A stretch of 64,000 nucleotides of DNA from Rapidithrix thailandica (GTDB lineage Bacteria; Bacteroidota; Bacteroidia; Cytophagales; Flammeovirgaceae). The notes under the pieces are model-generated. The model searched no databases and was not told where the DNA came from. It saw nothing but the letters and a program-made list of their open reading frames with translations. Shown here piece after piece: positions 10,601 to 18,456 of the stretch; position 1 is the stretch's first letter, and the number at the start of each line of letters is the position of its first letter. Both the position numbers and the translations under genes were made by a program. The stretch is taken from assembly GCF_039710355.1 (NCBI RefSeq), contig NZ_JBDKWZ010000009.1, positions 236,303 through 300,302 on the forward strand, in the 5' to 3' direction.

Positions 10601-11071
10601 GGTAATAACCTTTTGCTCTTGTTGAATACGCAAATTGACATTGTCCAAACGCTTGAGTCGCTTCGGGTTTTCCGTAGGTTGTTTGCTGGTTTCTTCCTTT
10701 AGGGATGCTTTGATCTTTTTGAGTTTTTTGGCACTCAATTCACTTTTACTCCGGATGATATAAAAGTTTTTGCGAACCTTTTCAAAGACCAAGCCTTTGG
10801 GTTCTAACAAACTGTTGAGCACCTTTTCCAAGGAGGATACTTCTTGCTCAGCCGGAGAGTTGACATTGATTTTGGATAATTTATCTTTATATATAAAAGA
10901 TACATTGTACTTCGGCTCTAACTCTGCCAGGGCCTCTTTTAAGGATTGGGTTTGTGCTGGTTTGCCTTTTTGGGGTTGCGCATAAAGATACGCGATGTCC
11001 TGACCAAACGAAGGGGACAGGCCACTGCACAGCAGTACTCCAAAACATAAACTCAGTAGATAGTTTCTCAT
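7688..11071 (-). CDS. SusC/RagA-family TonB-dependent receptor with STN signalling domain
   Basis: TonB-dependent outer-membrane importer, 1127 residues from the ATG at 11071 (MRNYLLSL); an in-frame TTG three codons upstream is less likely. Signal peptide to about residue 23 (SFGQ), STN domain about 43-107, carboxypeptidase-regulatory-like domain about 155-225, plug with SIYGSRGANGVILITTKSGK, then a barrel ending FGIDLSF. The STN domain links it to the FecR at 11526-12560. Unlike the other module, the fecR-susC gap here is over 450 bases and contains a second, decayed copy of the susC start (see 11477-11497). It is paralogous to the SusC at 964-4314, and the two barrels can be aligned throughout. 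Confidence 0.95.
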   Translation of the reverse strand: MRNYLLSLCFGVLLCSGLSPSFGQDIAYLYAQPQKGKPAQTQSLKEALAELEPKYNVSFIYKDKLSKINVNSPAEQEVSSLEKVLNSLLEPKGLVFEKVRKNFYIIRSKSELSAKKLKKIKASLKEETSKQPTENPKRLKRLDNVNLRIQQEQKVITGTVKDENGAALPGVNIMIKGSSQGTISDIDGKYKIQVGNKDVLVFSFIGYASQEVEVGSQKEISVTLLSDVKQLSEVLVVAYNTQSKASFTGSAVAIQNDKLEKAPRASFQESLQGNVAGVQSMSGSGQPGANPNVRIRGIGSITASSTPLYVVDGIPVVNGDISRIANSANTIAGINNNDIESVSILKDAAATSIYGSRGANGVILITTKSGKAGKTKFNANAQYGFSKITMADRNRPLNTAEMTELLIEGRVNAGKSPEDARDFILARVDTSVSTDWFDEITRTGKYQQYNLSASGGNEKTNFYTSLGYYEQEATIIGVDYQKLNAKVNLRHQASKKLNFNMGLAFNQQLLHTVSDEGSFANPVRAMYRLAPWNPVYNEDGSFNTGMNSTYNPVGIVAKNTKESKLYNALGNIGGRYEFADFLSFESKASLDFNFADEFQFDNPEFGAGRNDNGRGYAYTTKYVNWNVTNLLKFSHSIQGVHGINVTLGQEAQRIDKSTSNAYAINFIPNLETLDNASEYKDAASSKTASAIASYFVNAGYNFREKYYINGTFRRDGSSRFGRDVRYANFWSVGLAWNLHKENFLKPLDWINELKLRSSYGINGNQGIGNFASRGLYGTGNNYNGQPGFAYTQRENIGLTWEKNKSFNLGMDVGLWQRITASVEYYHRTTSDLLLDVPVSSTNGVTNYVDNVGEMVNKGWEITLNTENIKSQTPGGFNWNTSFNFTQNKNEITALQGDDPIIENGFIRKVGGDFYQHYRVGYAGVDPQTGDALWYTDGTKTETTNKYSEAERFEQGSALPKFYGGMTNTLSYKGFTLSVQLNYNWGNKVYDIWGIYTHSDGSRTLSSTGNMSRQIYERRWQKPGDITDIPKVVYSNKQSGRSSQSSTRFLYDGSFIRLRDITLSYQIPKNVINSLRLSDARVYVRGNNLFTYVKDDKLDRDPETTIAGQFDQLIPIAKQILFGIDLSF

Positions 11072-11080
11072 CAGATACAA

Positions 11081-11525
11081 AAGTTTAAATGAACAATCTG
11101 GATCGTGTATTTGTCAGTAATTGACTAAAATCCCTTATCGAAAGGGCTGGGTTTCCGGCAATGCGGAAACAGCTCTGCCATAGGTTATTTCAAGAGTTGA
11201 AATAACCGGGCATAATTAAGTTTTGATAAAATTTGATATACTATTATTCTTAAAAATAGAGAGCCTAGCCCTATTTACGGCCAATAACTACCAGGGTCCT
11301 TCTGAATGGAAGAACGAGACCAAGCGCATAGTAAGCTTTGTTATTGACTTTGCGTATTTTGTTTTTCCGATAAATCGAAAGTAGGGTCCCTGTCTGGTGA
11401 TTATGTTATTCCCTCAATATTGATTACTAGGGTAATGAACTTTAAAAAAACTCTGAAAGTGGCATTCCAAAGTCAATAGTTAGTAGATATTTTCTCATCA
11501 TAGATTAAAATTTAGATGTAAATAA
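11081..11525. other. 445-base gap inside a sigma/FecR/SusC/SusD module
   Basis: No credible gene. It holds two hairpins, one with GTTTCCG/CGGAAAC arms near 11152-11171 and one with GGTTATTTCAA/TTGAAATAACC arms near 11183-11207, a short repeat of AGGGTCC near 11296 and 11386, and at its fecR-proximal edge a degenerate copy of the susC start. The equivalent gap in the neighbouring module is 13 bases. The content looks inserted or left over after a rearrangement. Confidence 0.7.
11444..11497 (-). pseudogene. Decayed duplicate of the susC 5' end
   Basis: Reading the minus strand from about 11497, the sequence encodes MRKYLLTIDFG and then stops 17-19 codons in. The real susC begins MRNYLLSLCFG. 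The match extends upstream into the leader (AAA-C/T-TTTT, then TCT before ATGAG). It lies about 30 bases after the fecR stop, exactly where susC starts in the sister module. It is best read as the original or an older susC start, cut off from a reading frame by rearrangement. Confidence 0.55.
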
Positions 11526-12560
11526 TTAGTCATGTATTTGCTGAAATTTCACGAGGTTTCCCTCCCGTATAACTTCTATTGTCAAGAGTCGAGACAAGCC
11601 CTCCAACAGCAAGTCTACATCATCACTTGGAAAGGAACCACTAATGGTTTGTCGTAGTAATGTTTTGTCTGTGATCAGTACAGAAATCCCATAATTGTCT
11701 TTCAGGATTTGTACGAGTTCCTCTATACTGGTTTGGTCAAAGATTAATTTGTTTTCTTTCCAGGCTGAATATTGTACAGGGTTTACTTCTTTTTTGACAT
11801 AGTAGGCCGAGTTTTCTTCGAATTCTACGGCCTCACCGGGTTTCATCAGGATGGTATTTTCCTCTCCTTGTTCCTGAATATGCAGTTGAATGCTTCCGGA
11901 ATTCAAGACTACCCGGGAGTGGGCCTTTCGTGTAGTGACGTTAAACTCTGTGCCTAGCACCTGTACGGAAAATTGCTTTGGGGTGTGAACCAAGAATTTT
12001 CGATGATTGTGTGTATGTACTACTGAAAAATAGGCTTCTCCTTCCAGCCATACTTCCCGCGGCTTTTGGCCTTCCCAGTTTGTATCGGCAACTTTCAACG
12101 TTGAATTGGCATTTAAAGTCACTACGGATTGATCCGGTAAGGTAATTTGCCGGGTTTCTCCGAAGCTCGTATGGTAGATGCGCTCTGTGGGCATAACAAA
12201 CCAATAAATAGCTCCAGTCAATAAAAACAGTGAAATACATGCGGCCACAAATAAAGGCCAACTCCTTTTTTGTGGAGATAAATCAAAAGGAGCTGAGCCT
12301 ACTATTGCCTGACCTATCGAAGCGTATTGACTTTCTTTTTGATAAATGTTTGCCAACAACTTTTCAGAGTCTACAGGATCCTTAAAAAGAAAATGACTCT
12401 TGTCTTCGGTCTGTTGAAGTTTGTACGCAATGTGCTGCTCCAAGAAATGTTGGCCCTCCTCCGTGTCAAACCAATCCAATACGGCACGGGCTTCTTTGGG
12501 AGTACATTGGTTGTTTAAATATTTTTCAACAAGACTTTTGTCAAATTTCATAGAGTTCAT
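11526..12560 (-). CDS. FecR-family anti-sigma factor
   Basis: Inner-membrane signal relay, 344 residues. Cytoplasmic N-terminus (about 1-100, including the CTPKEARAVLDWFDTEEGQ segment shared with the other FecR), one membrane helix (about 101-122), periplasmic FecR domain with LPDQSVVTLNANSTLKV and VLGTEFNVTTRK, and a C-terminal DUF4974-type domain (about 265-335). It follows its sigma factor by 196 bases and precedes the susC at 7688-11071. An alternative start at Met4 would remove three residues. Confidence 0.93.
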   Translation of the reverse strand: MNSMKFDKSLVEKYLNNQCTPKEARAVLDWFDTEEGQHFLEQHIAYKLQQTEDKSHFLFKDPVDSEKLLANIYQKESQYASIGQAIVGSAPFDLSPQKRSWPLFVAACISLFLLTGAIYWFVMPTERIYHTSFGETRQITLPDQSVVTLNANSTLKVADTNWEGQKPREVWLEGEAYFSVVHTHNHRKFLVHTPKQFSVQVLGTEFNVTTRKAHSRVVLNSGSIQLHIQEQGEENTILMKPGEAVEFEENSAYYVKKEVNPVQYSAWKENKLIFDQTSIEELVQILKDNYGISVLITDKTLLRQTISGSFPSDDVDLLLEGLSRLLTIEVIREGNLVKFQQIHD

Positions 12561-12756
12561 TTATCTCTGGTGTTGTAGGCTATACACATAAGTGATAGAA
12601 AAGTATTAGGGGGAAAGAAAATTTTTTTGTGAAGCAGCTTGTGAGATCCAAACAGATCCTAAGAAATGAGAATATATCCGCCCTTAAATAGAAGGGAAAG
12701 CTAAAGAAAGGTTTTATTAAAAATCTTCGTAATTCCCAGCTTTCCAGATAAGGTTC

Positions 12757-13371
12757 TTATTTCAAATAATGAAATAACAGAATCAAGACAGGAATGGAGA
12801 GGTTGGAATTTTTCTTCAAATATTCCCTTAGATAATTGACCGCTTGGGTATAGCGGACTTTCACCGTGTTGACAGAAATGCCCAGCTTTTTGGCAACGTC
12901 TTCATTTTTAAGACCTTGATAGGTTTTCAATTGAAACACTTCCCGTTTGCGGTCAGACAATTGCTGTAAGGCCTGGGTTACGGCTTGTTGATATTCGTTG
13001 AGGAGGACTTGCTTTTCCGTCTCATTGCTGTTGTGCGGTTGACGGTTGGCAATTTCCATGTGTTTGAGAATGGTGGTCTTTTTATGACGAAGGAGGTTGA
13101 GGACGTGATTTTTCAGGGTTGTATACAAAAAATTTTTAATCGAAAGGGAAGGGTCGATTTGGTGCCGGTTGATCCATAGTTTTAAAAAGACATCTTGAAG
13201 CACATCTTCTGCCAGTTTGGGGTCTTTTACATAGGTCAATGCCACATAATATAATTGTTGATGGTATTCAAAGTAAATTTTTTCAAAAGCTGCTTTATTG
13301 CCTTTAATGAGTTCCTTTACTTCCGTAGGTTTGATTTGTTGGATGTTTTCAAGGTATACCTGTTCGTTCAT
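12757..13371 (-). CDS. ECF RNA polymerase sigma factor (Bacteroidota expansion family)
   Basis: ECF sigma factor, 204 residues, the same length as the one at 5462-6076. Region 2 includes AEDVLQDVFLKLWINR, and region 4 has the helix-turn-helix NEDVAKKLGISVNTVKVRYTQA. It is expected to be kept inactive by the FecR encoded next and to activate the adjacent susC/susD genes. It is the promoter-proximal gene of the module; the next gene, hslU, is separated from it by a terminator. Confidence 0.93.
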   Translation of the reverse strand: MNEQVYLENIQQIKPTEVKELIKGNKAAFEKIYFEYHQQLYYVALTYVKDPKLAEDVLQDVFLKLWINRHQIDPSLSIKNFLYTTLKNHVLNLLRHKKTTILKHMEIANRQPHNSNETEKQVLLNEYQQAVTQALQQLSDRKREVFQLKTYQGLKNEDVAKKLGISVNTVKVRYTQAVNYLREYLKKNSNLSIPVLILLFHYLK

Positions 13372-13499
13372 GGTCTAGTCTCCATAATTTTCACCGAATT
13401 TTAAGAAAATATTAACAAAATATCAAATTTTCATATGTATTGGGGGATAGAAATTTCCATTTCAGCTTGATTGGAGAGGAGGGTACTCAAGTGGTAATA

Positions 13500-13541
13500 A
13501 AAAAAAACGAAGTAACTTGGTGACCGTTACTTCGCTTTTTT
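13500..13541 (-). terminator. Intrinsic terminator of hslU
   Basis: Nine-base perfect stem (CGAAGTAAC/GTTACTTCG) with a 9-base loop and long A and T runs on each side. It lies 22 bases past the hslU stop on the minus strand and separates hslU from the sigma factor module. The T run on the plus strand means it could work both ways. Confidence 0.85.
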
Positions 13542-13563
13542 AGTGGTATGGCGAATTGAATTA

Positions 13564-14928
13564 TTACAATATGTATTGACTCAAATCTCTGTTTTGTACC
13601 AAGCCGGAAAGTTTTTGCTGAACCATGTCCCGGGTGATGGCAATTTTAGCATTGGGGCCGATGACATCCGGCACATCAAACAAGAACTCGTTGAGTAAAT
13701 GACTCATGACCGTATGCAAACGTCTGGCTCCGATATTTTCCACTTCGGTATTGATTTGGAAAGCGATTTCGGCAATTTCTTCCAATGCATCTTCATTGAA
13801 TTCCAATTCCACATTTTCCGAGGCCAACAATGCATGGTATTGTTTGGTCAAGGCATTTTTAGGCGCTTTCAAGATTTGGAAGAAATCTTCTTTGGTCAAG
13901 TTTTCCAATTCTACCCGGATGGGGAAACGGCCTTGTAATTCGGGAATCAAATCCGAAGGTTTGGAAATATGGAATGCTCCGGCTGCAATGAAAAGGATAT
14001 GATCGGTATTCATCGGGCCGTATTTCGTATTCACGGTGCTTCCCTCTACAATGGGTAAAAGGTCTCTTTGTACCCCTTCCCGGCTTACATCAGGGCCTTT
14101 CCCTTGTGAAGAAGACGCGGCAATTTTATCTATTTCATCGATAAAAATGATTCCGGTATTTTCGGCTTTTTGGATGGCCAGCTCCTTTACCTCATCCATG
14201 TCGATGAGCTTTGCGCTTTCTTCTTCCAAAAGGATTTTGCGAGCCTCGGCAATGGTTACTTTGCGCTTTTTATTGCGCTTAGGAAGCATTCCGCTGATCA
14301 TTTCCTGAATATTCATCATGGATACTTCGTCCACGGCCCCTCCAATCACGCCAACACCGGGGTTGGTGTTGTTTTCCACTACGATTTCCACTTTCCGGTC
14401 TTCCATTTCCCCGTTGCGGATTTTTTCCCGGAAGCGCTCTCTGGTTTTTTCGTTGAGGTCTTTATCCGGGTCGGGTGTACTGAGTTGTCCGGCACTTTTC
14501 AATGGAGGAATCAAAGCATCCAAGATGCGGTCTTCCACAATTTGTACGGCACGCTCTTTTACTTCTTTTTTCTTTTGAGCTTGTACCATGCCCACTGCTT
14601 GTTCTACCAGGTCGCGTACCATGCTTTCCACATCGCGTCCTACATACCCTACTTCCGTAAATTTAGAGGCTTCCACTTTTACAAACGGAGCATCGGCAAT
14701 TTTGGCAAGCCTTCGGGCGATTTCGGTTTTTCCCACCCCGGTCGAACCAATCATTAAGATATTATTGGGCATGATTTCCTTTTGCATATCGGCCTGGGCA
14801 TTCATTCTTCGCCAGCGGTTACGCAAGGCAATGGCCACATTCCGTTTAGCATCGTTCTGACCAATAATGTATTTATCAAGTTCCGCAACTATTTCTCTGG
14901 GAGTAAAATAGGTTTCTTTCTCTAACAT
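13564..14928 (-). CDS. hslU: HslU, ATPase subunit of the HslUV protease
   Basis: AAA+ unfoldase that feeds substrates to the HslV peptidase, 454 residues, normal length. Walker A GSTGVGKT (61-68), pore loop GYVG (94-97), intermediate (I) domain about 110-240, Walker B IIFIDEID, arginine-rich sensor region GARRLHTVM, and a C-terminal tail ending YIL, the kind of tail that inserts into HslV to activate it. hslV is not next to it: the upstream neighbour is porQ and the downstream neighbour a sigma factor. The start MLEKETYFTPREIV matches the family. Confidence 0.97.
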   Translation of the reverse strand: MLEKETYFTPREIVAELDKYIIGQNDAKRNVAIALRNRWRRMNAQADMQKEIMPNNILMIGSTGVGKTEIARRLAKIADAPFVKVEASKFTEVGYVGRDVESMVRDLVEQAVGMVQAQKKKEVKERAVQIVEDRILDALIPPLKSAGQLSTPDPDKDLNEKTRERFREKIRNGEMEDRKVEIVVENNTNPGVGVIGGAVDEVSMMNIQEMISGMLPKRNKKRKVTIAEARKILLEEESAKLIDMDEVKELAIQKAENTGIIFIDEIDKIAASSSQGKGPDVSREGVQRDLLPIVEGSTVNTKYGPMNTDHILFIAAGAFHISKPSDLIPELQGRFPIRVELENLTKEDFFQILKAPKNALTKQYHALLASENVELEFNEDALEEIAEIAFQINTEVENIGARRLHTVMSHLLNEFLFDVPDVIGPNAKIAITRDMVQQKLSGLVQNRDLSQYIL

Positions 14929-15248
14929 CAGCTTATAGTTTTCTTAATTCTATTTTTTATTGAAATAGCCTTTTGCTAAGAGCACGTTTCATCCTAATCT
15001 GTTGTGTTGTCTGAAGGATGCTCCAAGGCTAATTTATGGAAAAGTCCTTAGATATTTGATTTCTTATATTGGGATTTCTCTGTCTTCTCTGACGGTATTG
15101 TACTTAAAATCGGATTTGTTGGGTTCTGTAAATGGTGGAGAAAACAATAGTAACGAAAGCTGGAAATACGATGTAAATAAAGAGAGTGCTTTTTGTCGTA
15201 AAAGAGTACTCTCTTTACTTATGGAAAAGATATTTTCAATCATATTGT
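14929..15248. other. Intergenic region between porQ and hslU
   Basis: No credible gene; the short open frames on both strands have no recognisable features. It holds the porQ terminator hairpin at 15179-15216. The hslU promoter is expected near 14940-15000 but no clear TAnnTTTG element was found. Confidence 0.6.
15179..15216 (-). terminator. Terminator-like hairpin after porQ
   Basis: Nine-base stem (AAAGAGAGT/ACTCTCTTT) with a 20-base loop, 33 bases past the porQ stop. A mixed T-rich tail follows on the minus strand. The long loop lowers confidence. Confidence 0.55.
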
Positions 15249-16316
15249 TCATTCTATCACTTTTTTCTTTTTGATTAACCCCTTGGTATTCAGTGTTAAA
15301 GTGAAGTTGTTTACTCCGCCGGCCAAATGATGGGTTTCCCGGGCATAAGCAAATTCCAAACGTTTGACCCGGAGCATTACACCTAAAGAGATACCTGCAA
15401 GCCCGCTTCTTTGTTCCAGTCGTAGTTCCCGCCTGCGCAAAAAATTATAGGCAGCCCTAAGCTGAAAGTTCTTACTCAGTACAAATTCTCCACCAATGAT
15501 AAAGTGCCGTGCCAATTTGTCAGCAAAGCTGATTTCTTCCTCAATGGGATTACCCAAAGCATCCAAACGTGCTCTTTGGGAAGGGTCTTGATAGGCAATG
15601 TCAAATTGATGTAAATGATGGATGGTTACCGAAAGCCGCATGGGCATCCGTTCCGGTTTGTAAGTAATGCCGGCTTGTACATCAAAAGGCATCCGGAAGC
15701 TATGTTGAGGTGTGTAAGACTGAAACGCAAACCCCAGGTTTTTAAACGTTAACCCAATGACTAAATCTTTATCCGGATGGATAAAGGCCCCACCTATATC
15801 AAATAATAGCCCGGTGGCATTGTAGGTTTCAATATTGGAATGGACAAACTTGGCATTAAGTCCTAATGAAAATACACTGAGCTGATGGGCATGCGAAAGG
15901 GTAAGTGCATAATCTTTTGCCTGAAATACGCCTGTTGCATTTTCAAATGCATCATACCCTTCAAATTCGCCATAGTTTAAGTATTGTATGCCAAAGCCCC
16001 ATGTGCCTGTCTTTTTGAAATGATGTGTATAAGCCAGGTTGTAATTCTGAATATCCGCATAGTAATTATAAAAGCTCAAAGCGAGATGCCGGTCGGTGGA
16101 ATCGCGGAGTAAGGCCGGGTTAGCCATGAACATACTGACTTCTTTGCCGGCTGCCGAAACGTTGGTGCCTCCCAAAGCGGATTGTTTGGCTGAAACGGGT
16201 AGGTGGAGGAATTCAAAGTCCGCAATACCTCCTATTTGGGCCTGCATCGAATGTGCATAAACAATTAAAAAGAAGAGTATGAGGGGGCGATGAGTTTGTC
16301 TGTTTAATTTCTTCAT
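15249..16316 (-). CDS. porQ: PorQ, type IX secretion system outer-membrane protein
   Basis: Member of the FadL/PorV-like barrel family, 355 residues with a signal peptide (cleavage after about HSMQA, residue 26). The stretch LPVSAKQSALGGTNVS followed by FMANPALL is characteristic of PorQ, and the rest alternates like beta strands of a membrane barrel. In T9SS-bearing bacteria PorQ associates with PorU, PorV and PorZ in the outer-membrane attachment complex that processes and anchors cargo. It stands apart from the main T9SS genes of this window (44800-54948). A basic C-terminal LIKKKK tail is present. Confidence 0.85.
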   Translation of the reverse strand: MKKLNRQTHRPLILFFLIVYAHSMQAQIGGIADFEFLHLPVSAKQSALGGTNVSAAGKEVSMFMANPALLRDSTDRHLALSFYNYYADIQNYNLAYTHHFKKTGTWGFGIQYLNYGEFEGYDAFENATGVFQAKDYALTLSHAHQLSVFSLGLNAKFVHSNIETYNATGLLFDIGGAFIHPDKDLVIGLTFKNLGFAFQSYTPQHSFRMPFDVQAGITYKPERMPMRLSVTIHHLHQFDIAYQDPSQRARLDALGNPIEEEISFADKLARHFIIGGEFVLSKNFQLRAAYNFLRRRELRLEQRSGLAGISLGVMLRVKRLEFAYARETHHLAGGVNNFTLTLNTKGLIKKKKVIE

Positions 16317-16548
16317 GCATCAAGTTCCAAAGGTTCCGCTTTGCGTTGCCGAGCCGTAAAATATCATGATTGTTTTACGGATGGGGTGTGTTTTTCAATA
16401 AAACTTAAAGATACAATATCCACTCTCGAAAATTTAAGGAAAGTATCTTAGAGAGAAAATAATTCAAGAAGGAATTTTGTGAAATGCGAATGCCATGGTG
16501 CTATGCCAAAAGAATGGATTGGGGGTATATAAGGGTCCCCAACCTGAC

Positions 16549-16586
16549 AAAAAAAGAACCCATGGAAAAACAAAGGTTTCCATGGG
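16549..16586 (-). terminator. Intrinsic terminator of creD
   Basis: Ten-base perfect stem (CCCATGGAAA/TTTCCATGGG, 16559-16586) followed on the minus strand by TTCTTTTTTTG. It lies 25 bases past the creD stop. Confidence 0.85.
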
Positions 16587-16610
16587 CTGTACAAAACAAT
16601 GCTCTTTACA

Positions 16611-17990
16611 TCATGCTTTGTGATTATTTTCATTCCATTTGTACCAGTCGATTTTGCGGGACAAGTACATGACAATAGCGAGAACGGTAAATAACCCTAT
16701 ACTACCGATCAATAAAGAGTAATCTTGCATTTGAATAATCACATACATAAAGGTATAGAGAATCAGCAAGATCAAGGCCATGAGCCGGGTGAGTTTTGTA
16801 CTGCGTAAAACCGTTTGTGAATAGGCGGTGATCATGGTGATAATGGCAATACTGGATACCAAATAACTATACTGGAAACTGATATGCTCGGAAAGGGCAA
16901 TTAATAAAGTATAAAAAACACAGATGGCCAAACCTACTATGATGTATTGAATAGGGTGAATACGAATCCGTTTAAGAATTTGTACAAAAAAGAAAATCAT
17001 AAAGGTAAGTGTGATAAACATGATCCCGTATTTGACGGAACGGGTACTTTTTTGATACTCATCTACCGGCATTAATAAGTTGACGCCAAATTGGGAGGAG
17101 GGAATACCTGATACACTTTTGCGGAAACTTTGCGGATAAGGGCGGTTCAGATGCAAAACCTTCCAATGTGCCGAAAAGCCGGAGGGATTTATATCCCTTT
17201 GGTCTGGCAAAAAAGCCCCGGTAAAACTGGGGTCTTTCCAACCGGACTGTACATCTACCAAGGTTTCTTTACCTAGAGGGGTAAAGTGTAAACCCGAGCT
17301 TCCATTCAAGTCAAGGATCAGTTCGAAATTAAATTCTTTCAGATTCCCGGTTAACCGTAAAGGTACTTTCGTGCTAATGCCTGATTGGATTACATCTGTG
17401 CTGGGAACTCCGGGGTTAAAATTGAAAGTTTGCCGGTTCCATTGTAACTGAATGTCCTCTTGAATTCCGCGCAAGTCCGACAAGCCCAAACAAATATGCG
17501 CATCCCTCCATATGACATTGGCGGAGTCGATGCCCCATTGTGCGAAATCGGGTGGTGAGATTTTTCCTTTTAAGGAAAGTTTACTGTTATAAACCACTAC
17601 TTCGTAAATACTTCTGTACCGCACTTCCGGAGAAATTTTCCCTTCAATTTGCAGAGTCTCCGGTAAAAAATGGGCATATTCCGTTGACTTCACTAAGCGA
17701 AATTTATCCGGGTTGCTGGTATCGTCATATACCTTGGTGTATACATGATAAGGAATGGTAAGTACTAATCCTTGTATGGTTTGAGCATCAGCCCATATCG
17801 AACTGATCTCTTGTACGGCTTCTTGTTGCCGGTACATTCGCTCCCTGATAAGGTCTTCAACCATATTAATCGGAATCAAAAGCAACAAAATCATGATCCC
17901 TATGGTAAGCAAGCGGATGGTAATAGAGTTTTTGATCCAATGGTTGGCTTTTTCAAAAAAAGTAGGAGGTTTAAAATTCATAGTGAACAA
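16611..17990 (-). CDS. creD: CreD-family inner-membrane protein
   Basis: Inner-membrane protein of the CreD family, 459 residues. One membrane helix near the N-terminus (about residues 27-45, ending PINMVEDLIRER), a large periplasmic part with the family's SSIWADAQTIQGLVLTIPY segment, and about five or six hydrophobic helices from residue 320 to 445. In Enterobacteria CreD belongs to the CreBC regulon and is linked to envelope stress and beta-lactam response; its molecular activity is unknown. No two-component or BlaI-type regulator is next to it. The start could be Met1 or Met4. It is separated from the next gene by about 800 non-coding bases. Confidence 0.9.
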   Translation of the reverse strand: MFTMNFKPPTFFEKANHWIKNSITIRLLTIGIMILLLLIPINMVEDLIRERMYRQQEAVQEISSIWADAQTIQGLVLTIPYHVYTKVYDDTSNPDKFRLVKSTEYAHFLPETLQIEGKISPEVRYRSIYEVVVYNSKLSLKGKISPPDFAQWGIDSANVIWRDAHICLGLSDLRGIQEDIQLQWNRQTFNFNPGVPSTDVIQSGISTKVPLRLTGNLKEFNFELILDLNGSSGLHFTPLGKETLVDVQSGWKDPSFTGAFLPDQRDINPSGFSAHWKVLHLNRPYPQSFRKSVSGIPSSQFGVNLLMPVDEYQKSTRSVKYGIMFITLTFMIFFFVQILKRIRIHPIQYIIVGLAICVFYTLLIALSEHISFQYSYLVSSIAIITMITAYSQTVLRSTKLTRLMALILLILYTFMYVIIQMQDYSLLIGSIGLFTVLAIVMYLSRKIDWYKWNENNHKA

Positions 17991-18327
17991 TCTGTTTGAA
18001 GGGTGAATTTATCAAAACGGAATTGACCTCTTGCCGTTGCCGGTTTGTGAGAACAAATCCCGCTCAAGCTATGAGGAACTCGAGCCGGTACAAAGTTGAA
18101 AAGAGAAATCTTGAATTATATCCCCTTTTCCAGTGGTTTTTACTTTTATAAGTCTTTGAAGCTCTCGTATTTGGTTGGAAAAAGCATTGAGCTTTTATTT
18201 CTGTTGATGAGTTTTTCAGTAAATAATATCAAAGGAGCAAACCCCCTTAAAACCCGGTAGTTTTTTCCGGGAAACTCGACTCTGGTCAGGCTCCTTCCTA
18301 AAATATTCCCGTTCGTTCCTTTTTGCT

Positions 18328-18357
18328 TTTGTTGACATACACACATCCGTATGTTTG
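18328..18357 (+). promoter_or_regulatory. Bacteroidota-type promoter for a predicted small RNA
   Basis: TTTG at 18328-18331, an 18-base spacer, then TATGTTTG at 18350-18357, which fits the Bacteroidota -33/-7 consensus (TTTG, TAnnTTTG). No protein gene follows on this strand; a strong terminator does, about 95 bases downstream. Expected start of transcription is near 18364. Confidence 0.5.
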
Positions 18358-18363
18358 TAACAG

Positions 18364-18456
18364 AATTTTGAAGTTGACGCAATAAATAACTTCTAAAAAG
18401 ACTAAGGGTAAAGAAAGTGCCGGGTTGGAGTAAAACAAGGGTAACCCGGCTTTTTT
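18364..18456 (+). ncRNA. Predicted small RNA, about 93 nt
   Basis: Bounded by a near-consensus promoter upstream and an intrinsic terminator at its 3' end. There is no ATG-started frame inside. The RNA would consist of an A-rich single-stranded 5' half and the terminator hairpin. Prediction only: no family is recognised. Confidence 0.4.
18419..18456 (+). terminator. Intrinsic terminator of the predicted small RNA
   Basis: Eight-base perfect GC-rich stem (GCCGGGTT/AACCCGGC) with a 16-base loop and a T6 run at 18451-18456. No protein gene lies upstream on the plus strand, so it must serve an untranslated transcript or limit antisense reading. Confidence 0.7.

Noticed and set aside
13699..14860. 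Several long open frames on the plus strand across hslU
   Set aside because: They are shadows of the hslU frame: no start signals, low-complexity Ser/Phe-rich products and no family likeness.
14970..14995. Third copy of the dispersed repeat (GCTAAGAGCACGTTT resembles the end of copy 1)
   Set aside because: Only about 15 bases match; the central GAGAACCCTAAAC block is missing, so chance cannot be excluded.
15002..15274. 90-residue plus-strand frame between hslU and porQ
   Set aside because: It runs through the porQ terminator hairpin and into the porQ stop region; composition is not protein-like and no start site is evident.
18146..18382. 78-residue minus-strand frame in the gap after creD
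   Set aside because: It has mixed charge without domain likeness, and overlaps the predicted small-RNA promoter on the other strand.
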